Of a stretch of 64,000 bases of DNA, positions 1-8,879 are shown piece after piece. The notes below the pieces were generated by a model. That model did no database searches. It had not been told where the DNA came from and was given only the letters and a program-made list of their open reading frames with translations. Within the stretch, counting starts at the first letter, position 1. Each line of letters begins with the position of its first letter. This DNA is from Zoogloea sp. (GTDB taxonomy: Bacteria > Pseudomonadota > Gammaproteobacteria > Burkholderiales > Rhodocyclaceae), in contig JADKKC010000012.1 of the NCBI GenBank assembly GCA_016720685.1, forward strand, positions 24,257-88,256, written 5' to 3'. The translations under genes were made by a program, and so were the position numbers.

Positions 1-196
1 CACCTACGCGCTCAACGCGGCCACCCTGCCGGTGGTGCTGGCGCTGGCGGACAAGGGCTGGCGGCAAGCGCTGAAGGACGATGCCGGCCTGCGTGCCGGG
101 CTCAACATCTGCAACGGCCATGTCACCCACCCCCAGGTGGCCGAAGCGCTCGGCAAAAAGTACATGCCGGCCATCACCCAGTTGGCAGAGCTGTAG
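1..196 (+). CDS. ald: Alanine dehydrogenase, C-terminal fragment
   Basis: This is the last 64 codons of alanine dehydrogenase, which interconverts L-alanine and pyruvate plus ammonia with NAD. The reading frame enters from outside the window at base 2 and ends with TAG at 194-196. The fragment opens with TYALNAATLP and continues through a LADKGW segment and GLNICNGHVTHPQVAEAL, the typical C-terminal tail of the Ald family. The stop abuts the stop of the convergent short-chain dehydrogenase with no gap. The catalytic and Rossmann parts lie outside the window, so only the family can be asserted. Confidence 0.85.
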   Translation, partial: TYALNAATLPVVLALADKGWRQALKDDAGLRAGLNICNGHVTHPQVAEALGKKYMPAITQLAEL

Positions 197-964
197 CTAA
201 AGCGGCAGTCCGCGCGGTTTGCGGCCGGCACGGGCAAAAACCCGGTCGAAAATGGCATTGGGCAGCAGACGCATCAGCTTGGCGACGACGCCCATCTGCC
301 ATGGAATGACGGCGTAGCCGGTGCCGGCGTCGATGACCTTCGCAAAGCGGCGGGCCGCTTCGTCGGCGGGCAGCATGAAGGGCATCGGGTAGCGATTGAC
401 CGCCGTCATGGGCGTGTCGATGTAACCCGGCGCAATGCTTACCACCTTCACGCCGCTGCCATGCATCTCCACCCGCAAGCTTTCCAGGTAGGCGATGACC
501 GCCGCCTTGGAGGCGCTGTAGGCGCCGGCGCCGGGCAGGCCGCGAATCCCCGCGACCGAAGCGATGCCCACCAGCCGGCCGCTGCCACGGGCGCGCATCG
601 GCGCCGCAAAAGGCTGGAAAGTGGTCACCATGCCCAGTACGTTGGTGCGCATCACGCGCTCGAAGGCGGCCAGATCGTCCGCCTCCTCGGTGAGCGTTCC
701 CACCGACACGCCGGCGTTGGCCACGACCACGTCGGGCACTCCGAAGCGGGTCGAAAAATCGGCGGCAGCCTTGCGCAGGCTGGTCACGTCGGCCACATCC
801 AGAGGATAAACCGCGTGTTCGCCGGGCAGCGTGGCGAGCAGCGCGTCCAGCCCCTCGGCGCGACGCGCGACGAGCCCCAGCACGGCCCCGCGGGCAGCGT
901 AGTGGCGCGCAAGCGCAGCACCGATGCCGCTGGAGGCACCGGTAATGAAAACACGCAGGGTCAC
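197..964 (-). CDS. SDR family oxidoreductase
   Basis: A 255-residue classical short-chain dehydrogenase, NAD(P)-dependent; substrate unknown. The Rossmann glycine motif TGASSGIG sits about ten residues from the start, NAG (VVANAG) near residue 90, the catalytic Ser in a SVAG segment, and the YSASK active-site Tyr/Lys near residue 155. The open frame extends 38 codons further upstream, but that extension is low-complexity and overlaps dsbA, so the GTG at 964 that gives VTLRVFITG is preferred. No good ribosome-binding site is visible. A hairpin lies directly upstream. The small size and RVFITG start resemble the SDRs of unknown role common next to housekeeping genes in Betaproteobacteria. Confidence 0.85.
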   Translation of the reverse strand: MTLRVFITGASSGIGAALARHYAARGAVLGLVARRAEGLDALLATLPGEHAVYPLDVADVTSLRKAAADFSTRFGVPDVVVANAGVSVGTLTEEADDLAAFERVMRTNVLGMVTTFQPFAAPMRARGSGRLVGIASVAGIRGLPGAGAYSASKAAVIAYLESLRVEMHGSGVKVVSIAPGYIDTPMTAVNRYPMPFMLPADEAARRFAKVIDAGTGYAVIPWQMGVVAKLMRLLPNAIFDRVFARAGRKPRGLPL

Positions 965-970
965 GGAGGC

Positions 971-1009
971 AGAAAATGAAAGCCGCGCCGCCAGACAGGG
1001 CGACGCGGC
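971..1009 (-). terminator. Hairpin with T-rich tail downstream of dsbA
   Basis: On the minus strand an 11-bp stem (982-992 with 999-1009, one G-U pair) with a 6-nt loop is followed by a T-rich stretch read from 981 down to 971. It looks like an intrinsic terminator for dsbA. It lies only a few bases before the GTG chosen for the dehydrogenase, so it would also limit read-through into that gene. Its presence argues that dsbA normally stops before 1010. Confidence 0.45.
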
Positions 1010-1090
1010 GAAAAAGACCCTACTTGGGTGATGCCGCGCTCGGCGCTGCGGCGGGTGGTGCCCGGGCGGGGGGCACACAGTGGCGGGGGT

Positions 1091-1751
1091 TCAGCGGGCC
1101 GACGCCAGAACGCGGAACAACCCTGCTCGGCGCGGGCCTTGGCGATCAACTGATCGGCCACTTTGAGAGCGGCTTCATGGCTGCCGGCGATCGAACCGGA
1201 GGTGAAGTTCTTGCCGTCCACCGCGAGGGTCGGCACACCCTGAACCTTGTAGTTGCGGCCGATTTCCTCAATCCGCTTGAGCCGCACGCTGACGTTGAAG
1301 GAGCGGTAGGCATCGGCGAATTTCTTCGCATCGATGCCGTGTTGACGGCCCATTCCTGCGCACCGGCCTCGGTGTGCAGCGGCTGCTTTTCAACCTGCAC
1401 CGCATCGAAGACCTGACCGTGCAAACGGGCAAGATCACCGGTGGCCTCCAGCGTGAGGTGCAGCTTGGCGAGCCCGGCAAGCTGCGGGTTGCCCCAGGTG
1501 ACCGGCACACGCATGAAGGCGACGTCGGACGGCAGCTTCTTGACCCACATGTCGAGCAAGGGATCGAAGGCCTTGCAGTGGGGGCACCCGTAGTGGAAGA
1601 ACTCCAGCACTTCGACCTTGCCCTTGACCTCGGGCGGCTGGGGCGGCGATACCGGCTCGGTGCCGGTGGCGGCCAGCGACAGGGTCGGCAGGGCCATGCC
1701 ACTTGCTACCGCCAGGGCGGAAAGCTGCTTGAGTACATCACGACGCTGCAT
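1091..1751 (-). pseudogene. dsbA: DsbA-type thiol:disulfide interchange protein, frameshifted
   Basis: Periplasmic thioredoxin-fold oxidase that introduces disulfides into exported proteins. ATG at 1751 follows a good AAGGAG. The N-terminal part has a signal peptide (MQRRDVLKQLSALAVASG) and the catalytic CPHC (FFHYGCPHCKAFDP). Near 1339-1344 the frame breaks: the first frame reads EWAVNTASM, whereas the homologous continuation HGIDAKKFADAY followed by the cis-Pro loop VQGVPTLAVDG is in the next frame. One extra base would restore a continuous protein. The second frame then runs with an unlikely tail to 961; a further missing base in the GGG at about 1120 would give a normal ending with TGA at 1093-1091. 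Either the gene is decaying or the consensus has small deletions. Confidence 0.75.
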
Positions 1752-1780
1752 TTCGGTTTCTCCTTCAGTCTGCAAAGCAC

Positions 1781-2527
1781 TCATTGAGCGGCCGGAGCCG
1801 GTTTTGGTTCCTTGGGCTTGATCTTGACCACGGCGGTGTTGATGCCGTTGGAGCTCAGGTTGTCCCGTGCCTTGGACATCGCCTCCTGCCCCAGATAGGG
1901 GCCCGTGCGCACCCGGTGCATCGTTCCCTTGTCGGGCACATCCACCTTCTGCACGCTGGCCTCCACCCCCATCAACGCAAGACGCGCCTTGAGGTTGTCG
2001 GCTTCGGACGGATCTTCGAAGGCTCCCGCCTGCAGATAGTATTTTTCGGGCACGACCGGCTTGTCGAGGAGCGCGGCCTCGGCCTTGGCGCGCTCGGCGT
2101 CGTCCGGCTTGGGCTTGTCACCTTCAGCCTTGGGCGGCTTGTCGGTCTTGGCGGGCTTTTCAGCCTTCTCCGGCTTGTCGGACTTCACGACCTCGGTGGT
2201 CTCCTCGGGCTTGGTCGGCGCCGGCAGCGCGTCGGAACCCTTGGGCAACACGTTGTAGAAGTCGAAGCGGGGCTTCTCGACGGGCTTGTCGCCAGCCTTG
2301 CCGGGCAGGGCGATGGGCTCGCCGCCCTGCGGCCGGGGCGGCGGCGCCACGACAGGCTTTTCTTCCTGCTTGCGCTGGAAAGGCGAGGCGGCGGTGAAGT
2401 ACAGCGCAATGCCGGCCGCCACCAACGCGCCAAGAATCAGGCCGACAAAGATGCCGACCAAGGTGCTCCCCCGGCTGCCCGACTTGGGCGCGCTGGTTTT
2501 CAGACGTGGCTTTTGATCGCGGCTCAT
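1781..2527 (-). CDS. SPOR domain membrane protein (FtsN-like)
   Basis: A 248-residue bitopic inner-membrane protein. A basic cytoplasmic N-terminus is followed by one transmembrane helix at residues 24-46 (STLVGIFVGLILGALVAAG), a long periplasmic linker rich in Pro, Lys and Glu (repeated KPEKAEKP, KTDKPPKAEG) and a C-terminal SPOR domain at about 160-235 (YYLQAGAFEDPSEADNLKARL). SPOR domains bind denuded glycan strands at the division septum. The layout matches betaproteobacterial proteins encoded next to argS. The argS start is 18 bases upstream on the same strand, suggesting one transcript argS-SPOR-dsbA. Whether it serves as the essential FtsN cannot be told from sequence. Confidence 0.88.
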   Translation of the reverse strand: MSRDQKPRLKTSAPKSGSRGSTLVGIFVGLILGALVAAGIALYFTAASPFQRKQEEKPVVAPPPRPQGGEPIALPGKAGDKPVEKPRFDFYNVLPKGSDALPAPTKPEETTEVVKSDKPEKAEKPAKTDKPPKAEGDKPKPDDAERAKAEAALLDKPVVPEKYYLQAGAFEDPSEADNLKARLALMGVEASVQKVDVPDKGTMHRVRTGPYLGQEAMSKARDNLSSNGINTAVVKIKPKEPKPAPAAQ

Positions 2528-2545
2528 GAACGAAAAAATCCGGAA

Positions 2546-4279
2546 TTACATCGACTCAGGAGCAGAAACACCCAGCAGCGCGAGGCCGCTGCGAATCACC
2601 TGACGCACCGCCGTGGCCAAGGCCAGGCGGGCAAGCTTGAGACCTTCGTCGTCCACCAGCATGCGCTCGGCGTTGTAGTAGCTGTGGAACTCGCCGGCCA
2701 GATCCTTGAGGTAGAAGGCGATCTGGTGCGGCGCGTATTCGGCCGCGGCACTCTGGACGGTTTCCGGGAAGGCGGTGAGGCGTGCGCACAGCGCCAGCTC
2801 GCGCTCGTTGTCGAGGCGGCTGAGATCGGCCTCGGCCAGATCGGCCGGCACGCCGTTCCATTGGCCAAGCACCGAGCACAGGCGGGCGTGGGCGTACTGG
2901 ATGTAATACACGGGGTTTTCGTTGCTCTGGCTCTTGGCGAGGTCGAGGTCGAAATCCAGGTGCTGGTCGGCCTTGCGCAGCACGTAAAAGAAGCGACAGG
3001 CGTCGTTGCCGACTTCGTTGCGCAGCTCGCGCAGGGTGACGAATTCACCGGAACGGGTGGACATGGCCGCCTTCTGGCCGTCGCGGTAGAGCACCGCAAA
3101 CTGCACCAGCGCCACATCGAGCTTTTCGGGCGGCAGGCCAAGCGCGGCCAGCGCGCCCTTCACGCGGGCGATGTAGCCGTGGTGGTCGGCGCCCCAGATG
3201 TCGACGATGCGATCAAAGCCGCGCTCGTACTTGTTGGCGTGGTAGGCGATGTCGGAGGCGAAGTAGGTGAACAGGCCGTTCTCGCGCTGCACGACGCGGT
3301 CCTTCTCGTCGCCAAAAGCGGTGGAGCGGAACCACTTGGCCCCGTCCTGTTCGTACAGGTGGCCGCCCGCCTCCAGCGTGGCGACAGCCTTCTCGACGAG
3401 GCCGGTGTCGAACAGCGAACGCTCGGAGAACCAGCAGTCGAAGATGACCCCGAATTGTTCGAGGTCTTCGCGGCCATCGCCGAGCTGCTCGGTCAGCGCA
3501 AAGCCATGCACCCAGGCGTAATCCGAGCCGAGCAGGCGCTTGGCATTGGCGATCAGCACGTCCAGGCGACCTTCCTTGTCGTCCTCGACGGAGGGCGCGC
3601 CATCCAGCACGTCGGCGGCGGCGACCTTGGCAAAGCGGTCGGCGTGGGCGTCCTTGATCTGCGCGGCCATGTCCTTCACGTAGTCGCCCTGGTAGGCGTT
3701 GGGCGGGAAGGGAACGGCAATGTCGAACTGGGCGAGATAGCGCAGCCAGGTGGACAGGGCGAGGATGTCCATCTGCCGGCCGGCGTCGTTGATGTAGTAC
3801 TCGCGGGTAACGTCGAAGCCGGCAAAATCCAGCACGTCGGCCAGCGACGCACCGTAGGCCGCACCGCGGCCGTGACCGACGTGGAGCGGGCCGGTGGGAT
3901 TGGCGGAAACGAACTCGACCTGAACCTTCACGCCACTCTTGACGCCACGGCCGAAGGCCTCGCCGCGTTCAAGCACGTTGCGCACGACGGCCGTCTTGGC
4001 GTCGGAGACAAGCGTGAAGTTGATGAAGCCGGCGCCGGCAACTTCGGCCTTGGCCACCAGCCTGGAAGGGGGCAGCTCGGCGAGTAGCAGGTTGGCCAGC
4101 TCGCGCGGATTGCGCTTGAGCGGCTTGGCCAGCTGCAGCGCCAGGTTGCTTGCAAAATCCCCGTGACCGGCCTGCTTCGGACGGTCCAGGTTGATGGGAG
4201 TTTCGGCCTGATCGGGCGCCACGCTGAGGAGCGCGGCACGCAGGAGGTCGGCAAGCTGAGTTTTGGAATCGGCGCTCAT
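2546..4279 (-). CDS. argS: Arginyl-tRNA synthetase
   Basis: A class I aminoacyl-tRNA synthetase of 577 residues charging tRNA-Arg, a normal bacterial length. The HIGH-type signature reads ANPTGPLHVGHGRG around residue 130. The KMSKS-equivalent loop is the degenerate MSTRSGEF typical of ArgRS. The C-terminal anticodon-binding DALR domain includes YYNAERMLV and ends with LALLGVSAPESM. The N-terminal Add-1 domain (residues 1-100) is present. It is the first gene of a minus-strand run that continues into the SPOR and DsbA genes, and it is divergent from the secreted protein at 4391. Confidence 0.97.
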   Translation of the reverse strand: MSADSKTQLADLLRAALLSVAPDQAETPINLDRPKQAGHGDFASNLALQLAKPLKRNPRELANLLLAELPPSRLVAKAEVAGAGFINFTLVSDAKTAVVRNVLERGEAFGRGVKSGVKVQVEFVSANPTGPLHVGHGRGAAYGASLADVLDFAGFDVTREYYINDAGRQMDILALSTWLRYLAQFDIAVPFPPNAYQGDYVKDMAAQIKDAHADRFAKVAAADVLDGAPSVEDDKEGRLDVLIANAKRLLGSDYAWVHGFALTEQLGDGREDLEQFGVIFDCWFSERSLFDTGLVEKAVATLEAGGHLYEQDGAKWFRSTAFGDEKDRVVQRENGLFTYFASDIAYHANKYERGFDRIVDIWGADHHGYIARVKGALAALGLPPEKLDVALVQFAVLYRDGQKAAMSTRSGEFVTLRELRNEVGNDACRFFYVLRKADQHLDFDLDLAKSQSNENPVYYIQYAHARLCSVLGQWNGVPADLAEADLSRLDNERELALCARLTAFPETVQSAAAEYAPHQIAFYLKDLAGEFHSYYNAERMLVDDEGLKLARLALATAVRQVIRSGLALLGVSAPESM

Positions 4280-4390
4280 GGCAAAAACACTGCGACTAAA
4301 AGCACAGGATTATATCCAAGCAGCAGGCATCCCGGCGGATGGCCCGTTTCAGGGGGTAACAAAGTGCCGCGAACGTGGCAAACTTGCGTG

Positions 4391-5029
4391 GTGACCCCGC
4401 ACGTATTTCGCACCTCTGCCCTCGTTGCCGGCCTGTTGCTGGCGCTTTCGGCCCACGCCGAAGCGCCGACGCTGCACTGGAGCCTGCCGCTGCCGGCCGG
4501 GCCGGGCTGGCGGATCGTCGATCTGCGTGAAGGCAACGGCATCCGCCACGAGGAATACATCCCCCGCGGCCAGGGCATCGAGGATTACCGGGACCGCCTG
4601 CTGGTGCAACGCTTCACCGCCCAGGACATGAGCCCGGAGGTCTATCTCGGCCACATCGCGGCGGGTCTCGCCAAGCACTGCGCAGCCTTCACCACCAGCG
4701 GCCTGGTCAGCGGCGTGCGCGACAATCTGCCCCACGCCACCCGCACCGCCTACTGCGGACGTTTCGGCGATCGGCCCTATGGCTACGTCGTCGCGCAAAA
4801 AGCCATTCGCGACGCGGATCACCTTTTCGTCGTCGAGCGCGAATGGCGCCTGCCGCCCTTCACCGTCAGCGATGAAGGCCTGCCCGGCTTCGACACCAAC
4901 CCGGCCGCCGACGAAGCCATCAAGCGGGAAGTCCACCTCGCCGTTCGCTGGCTCACCGAGCAGGTGCATCCCGTCACCCAGGCGCCGCCGGCACCACCCG
5001 CCCCCGAACGCTCCCGCAAGCGGCGCTGA
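4391..5029 (+). CDS. Secreted protein of unknown function
   Basis: A predicted exported protein of about 212 residues. The GTG at 4391 (or the adjacent GTG at 4388) is chosen because it starts a signal peptide (VTPHVFRTSALVAGLLLALSAHA) with an AHA-type cleavage site. The longer frame runs back over argS and looks non-coding. The mature part has two Cys (KHCAAF and AYCGRF) that could form a disulfide, and it ends in a Pro-rich, Arg-rich tail. I do not recognise the family. It lies 80 bases before ubiB on the same strand. Confidence 0.65.
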   Translation: MTPHVFRTSALVAGLLLALSAHAEAPTLHWSLPLPAGPGWRIVDLREGNGIRHEEYIPRGQGIEDYRDRLLVQRFTAQDMSPEVYLGHIAAGLAKHCAAFTTSGLVSGVRDNLPHATRTAYCGRFGDRPYGYVVAQKAIRDADHLFVVEREWRLPPFTVSDEGLPGFDTNPAADEAIKREVHLAVRWLTEQVHPVTQAPPAPPAPERSRKRR

Positions 5030-5109
5030 TCGTCTCGTCCCGGGCGCCCCGCGCTTTCACCGCTCCGGCTTTAGGGGCACAATCCGCGTTTTCCTTTTTA
5101 CCTGCCGCC

Positions 5110-6645
5110 GTGCGCCTCTTCCGACTCGTCAAGATCATCTCCGTCAGCCTGAAATACGGCCTCGACCAGATGGTTCTCTCCAACGAGCCGACCGGCCGGC
5201 TGGCCTGGCTGGCCCGCCTGTCGCGTTTCGGCCGGCACTACGACGAATCCTCAGGCGCCCGCCTGCGCCAGGCGCTCGAATCCCTCGGGCCGATCTTCGT
5301 CAAGTTCGGCCAGATGCTGTCCACCCGCCGCGACCTCCTGCCGCCGGACATCGCCGAAGAACTCGCCCGCCTCCAGGACCGCGTCCCGCCCTTTTCCACG
5401 GCCGAAGCCCTCGCCCAGCTCGAGGCCGCCTACGGCAAGCACGCCGATGAAGTGTTCTCCCGCTTCGAGCGCGAACCGGTGGCCTCGGCCTCCATCGCCC
5501 AGGTGCACTTTGCCGAACTGCCGGACGGCACCGAAGTCGCCGTCAAGGTGCTGCGCCCCGGCATCGCGCCGGTCATCGCCCACGATCTGGCGCTGCTCGA
5601 CGTCGCCGCCACCGTCCTCGAAAAAATCTGGCCGGAAGGCCGCCGCCTGAAACCGCGGGAAGTCGTCGCCGAGTTTTCAAAGTATCTGCGCGACGAACTC
5701 GACCTGATGCGCGAAGCCGCCAACTGTTCCCAGCTGCGGCGCAATTTCAAGGATTCCGAACTCCTCGTCGTGCCCGAAGTGCACTGGGACTGGTGCACCA
5801 CCAACGTGATGGTGATGGAGCGCATGAAGGGCATCCCTATCTCGCGGCTCGACGAATTGCGCGCGGCAGGCATCGATCTCAAGAAGCTCTCGCGGGCAGG
5901 CGTCGAGATCTTCTTCACCCAGGTTTTCCGCGACGGTTTCTTTCATGCCGACATGCACCCCGGCAACATCTTCGTCGCCACCGACGGCCCCGCCCGCGGA
6001 CGCTACATTGCGCTCGACTTCGGCATCATCGGCACCCTCAACGATTCCGACAAAAAATACCTCGCCACCAACTTCCTGGCCTTCTTCCAGCGTGACTACC
6101 GGCGCGTGGCCCTGGCCCACATCGAGGCCGGCTGGGTGCCGTCGCACACCCGGGTGGACGAGTTTGAAGGCGCCATCCGCGCGGTGTGCGAACCCATCTT
6201 CGACCGCCCGCTCAAGGACATCTCGTTCGGCAAGACGCTGCTGCGCCTCTTCCAGACCGCCCGCCGCTTCGAGATGGAGGTTCAACCCCAGCTCGTACTG
6301 CTGCAAAAAACCCTGCTCAACATCGAAGGCCTCGGGCGCCAGCTCGACCCGGACCTCGACCTGTGGAAAACCGCCAAACCCTTCCTCGAACGCTGGATGA
6401 ACGAGCAGATTGGCTGGCGCGCGCTGATCCGCCACATGAAGGACGAAGCCCCCAACTGGGCCGCCACGCTGCCGCAATTGCCGCGCCTGCTGCACCAGGT
6501 TCTCGACGGCCGCAACGACACCGCCACCCACGCCGAAATCCTGCGCCTCTCCACCGAGAACAAACGGCAAACCCGCTGGCTCGCCGCCGGCGGAGCCCTT
6601 GTTGTCATCCTCGTCGCGCTCGAAGCCCTGCGCTGGCTGTGCTGA
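5110..6645 (+). CDS. ubiB: UbiB ubiquinone biosynthesis ATPase/kinase-like protein
   Basis: A 511-residue atypical (ADCK/UbiB) kinase-fold protein required for ubiquinone biosynthesis. It starts with GTG (VRLFRLVKIISVSLKYGLD). The signature KxGQ motif is FVKFGQMLSTRRDLLP (about residue 62), the Ala-rich nucleotide loop is VASASIAQVH, the invariant Lys is in VAVKVLRPG, and the catalytic-loop region is HADMHPGN followed by LDFGIIG. The C-terminus carries a hydrophobic segment (WLAAGGALVVILVALEALRWL), the usual membrane anchor of bacterial UbiB. It has no ubiE or ubiJ neighbour here. Confidence 0.95.
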   Translation: MRLFRLVKIISVSLKYGLDQMVLSNEPTGRLAWLARLSRFGRHYDESSGARLRQALESLGPIFVKFGQMLSTRRDLLPPDIAEELARLQDRVPPFSTAEALAQLEAAYGKHADEVFSRFEREPVASASIAQVHFAELPDGTEVAVKVLRPGIAPVIAHDLALLDVAATVLEKIWPEGRRLKPREVVAEFSKYLRDELDLMREAANCSQLRRNFKDSELLVVPEVHWDWCTTNVMVMERMKGIPISRLDELRAAGIDLKKLSRAGVEIFFTQVFRDGFFHADMHPGNIFVATDGPARGRYIALDFGIIGTLNDSDKKYLATNFLAFFQRDYRRVALAHIEAGWVPSHTRVDEFEGAIRAVCEPIFDRPLKDISFGKTLLRLFQTARRFEMEVQPQLVLLQKTLLNIEGLGRQLDPDLDLWKTAKPFLERWMNEQIGWRALIRHMKDEAPNWAATLPQLPRLLHQVLDGRNDTATHAEILRLSTENKRQTRWLAAGGALVVILVALEALRWLC

Positions 6646-6749
6646 AAACAACGGGGGCGGCCCTTCGCACCCCCCTCCAACCGGCTGAACGAAAGGCCAT
6701 CCGGCCTGCTCCAACGGGCATGAAGCCAGCCCGCTAACGAAAGAAAACC

Positions 6750-8879
6750 ATGCCAGCCCCGTTCATGCCTTCCCGCCCGGTCCGCATCGTCGGCGTCGGC
6801 TCCTGCCTTGGCGCGCCGATTTTCGGCCCCGCCGCCGGCCCCCGCGCGCTGCGCGATCTCGGTTTCGAGAACAGCCTGCGTCAGCGCGGCATCCGCGCCC
6901 ACTGGCAGGCCCTGCTCGAACCCTCCGCCCCTAAGCCGCCCCGGCCGTCCATGAACGAGCGGCTCGGCACGGTCAGCAACCTGCTTCACGACCTCGCCGA
7001 CATCGTCGCGCAGACGTGTGACGACGACGCGCTTCCCCTCGTCCTTGGCGGCGACCACATCGTCGGCGCCGGCACCTGGCGTGGCGTTGCCCGTGCGCTG
7101 GCGCCCCGCGGCAAGCTCGGCCTGATCTGGATCGACGCCCACCTTGACGCCCACACGCCGCAAACCACCCACACCGGCAACATCCACGGCATGCCGCTGG
7201 CGGCACTGCTCGGCATCGGCGATGAAACCCTGACCGGCCTGCCCGGCCCCCACCTCGACCCGGCCCACGTCACCATCATCGGCGCCCGCTCCTGGGAGCC
7301 CGAAGAACTCAAGCTGCTGCAAAAGCTCGGCGTGAAGATCTTCTTCATGCCCGAAGTCAAAACCCGCGGACTGGCCGCCGTGCTGTGCGACGCCATGAGC
7401 ATTGTCCGCAACGGCACCGCCGGCTTCGGCGTGTCGGTCGACCTCGACGCAATGGACTGCGCCAAGCTGCCGGCCACGACCTGCCTGGTGCCCGACGGCA
7501 TCGATCCGCAGGAGCTCGTCGACGCGCTCCACGGCCTGCGCAACTGCGCCGACCTGGCCGGCCTCGAGATCGTCGAATATGTGCCCGAACGCGATCGCGA
7601 CGGCAGCGGTGCGCGCTGGGTGCTGGAAATCGCCAGCGCCGCCCTCGGCCCCACCACCGCCCAGTTGCGCCACCGGGAAGAAGCCTTCGGCGCCCGCAAC
7701 TACGCGCCGCTGCCGGTGGTGTTCACCCGCGGCGAAGGCGCCTGGCTGTGGGACGTGGAGGGCCGCCGCTACCTCGACATGATGAGCGCCTACTCGGCGG
7801 TCAGCTTCGGCCACAGCCACCCGCGCCTGGTCAAGGCCCTCACCGAACAGGCCGGGCGCCTCGCGCTCACCTCCCGCGCCTACTCCAACGACCGCCTGCC
7901 GCTGATGCTCGAACGCCTGTCGGCGCTCCTCGGCTACGACCGGGCACTGCCGGTCAATACCGGCGTCGAAGCCGTCGAAACCGCCATCAAGGCCGCCCGC
8001 AAGTGGGCCCACAAGATCAAGGGCGTACCCGACGGGCAGGCCGAGATCATCGTCTGTGCCAACAACTTCCACGGCCGCACCACCACCGTCATCGGCTTCT
8101 CGTCCGAAGCCCAGTACCGCGACGGCTTCGGCCCCTTCGGCGCGGGCTTTCGCACCATTCCCTTCGGCGACGCCGACGCCCTAGAGGCCGCCATCACCCC
8201 GCACACCGCAGCCTTCCTGTTCGAGCCCATCCAGGGCGAAGGCGGCATCAACATTCCGCCCGCCGGCTGGCTGGCCCGCTGCGCCGCAATCTGCAGCAAG
8301 CACAACGTGCTCTTGATCGCCGACGAAGTTCAGACCGGCCTCGGCCGCACCGGCAAGCTGCTCGCCTGCGAACACGACGGCGTGCGCCCGGACGGCGTCA
8401 TCCTGGGCAAAGCGCTGGGCGGCGGCCTGCTGCCGGTTTCGGCCTTCCTCGCCAACGACGCGCTGATGCAGGTCTTCAAGCCCGGCGACCACGGTTCCAC
8501 CTTCGGCGGCAACCCGCTGGCGGCAGCCGTGGCGACCGAAGCCCTGGCCCTTCTGGCCGACGAGAAGCTCGCCGAGCGCTCGGCACGCCTCGGTGCAGCC
8601 TTCCTCGCCCGCCTGCAGGCCATCAAGAACCCGCTTATCGTCGAAGTGCGCGGACGCGGCCTCCTGATCGGCATGGAACTCGACACCCGCCGCGTCAACG
8701 CCCGCACCGCCGCCGAGTGGCTGCTCGCCCGCGGCCTGATGACCAAGGACACCCACGACAGCGTGCTGCGCTTCGCCCCGCCGCTGATCATCGAAGAAAC
8801 CACCCTGATGCGCGCTGCCGACGTTGTCGAAGCAGCACTTGCCGACCTCGCCCAACGCCTGCCCGGAACCACCCCATGA
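6750..8879 (+). CDS. Bifunctional arginase / ornithine aminotransferase fusion
   Basis: A single 709-residue frame carrying two complete enzymes of arginine degradation. Residues 1-305 are an arginase (ureohydrolase): the metal ligands are all visible in GGDH (about residue 100), DAHLD (about 130) and DLDAMD (about 232), with the catalytic His in GNIHGMP and a Glu in LEIVEYVP. The usual DPxxxPATGTP loop is altered to DCAKLPATTCLVPDG. Residues 312-705 are a class III ornithine aminotransferase with YSNDRLP, VNTGVEAVETA, the Asp of LLIADEVQTGLGRTG and the PLP lysine K554 (ILGKALGGGLLPVSA). Together they would convert arginine to urea plus ornithine and then glutamate semialdehyde. It is coupled by an ATGA overlap to the HNH gene. 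Confidence 0.93.
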   Translation: MPAPFMPSRPVRIVGVGSCLGAPIFGPAAGPRALRDLGFENSLRQRGIRAHWQALLEPSAPKPPRPSMNERLGTVSNLLHDLADIVAQTCDDDALPLVLGGDHIVGAGTWRGVARALAPRGKLGLIWIDAHLDAHTPQTTHTGNIHGMPLAALLGIGDETLTGLPGPHLDPAHVTIIGARSWEPEELKLLQKLGVKIFFMPEVKTRGLAAVLCDAMSIVRNGTAGFGVSVDLDAMDCAKLPATTCLVPDGIDPQELVDALHGLRNCADLAGLEIVEYVPERDRDGSGARWVLEIASAALGPTTAQLRHREEAFGARNYAPLPVVFTRGEGAWLWDVEGRRYLDMMSAYSAVSFGHSHPRLVKALTEQAGRLALTSRAYSNDRLPLMLERLSALLGYDRALPVNTGVEAVETAIKAARKWAHKIKGVPDGQAEIIVCANNFHGRTTTVIGFSSEAQYRDGFGPFGAGFRTIPFGDADALEAAITPHTAAFLFEPIQGEGGINIPPAGWLARCAAICSKHNVLLIADEVQTGLGRTGKLLACEHDGVRPDGVILGKALGGGLLPVSAFLANDALMQVFKPGDHGSTFGGNPLAAAVATEALALLADEKLAERSARLGAAFLARLQAIKNPLIVEVRGRGLLIGMELDTRRVNARTAAEWLLARGLMTKDTHDSVLRFAPPLIIEETTLMRAADVVEAALADLAQRLPGTTP

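Noticed and set aside
961..1100. Natural C-terminal extension of DsbA down to 961 with a GTGA overlap to the dehydrogenase.
   Set aside because: The predicted tail is Pro/Arg-rich and unlike DsbA, and it runs through a terminator-like hairpin; a second frame lesion is more likely.
6646..6749. Terminator after ubiB (GGGGG... CCCCC and AGGCC... GGCCT).
   Set aside because: The stems are short with long or tiny loops and no T tract, so they are not convincing.
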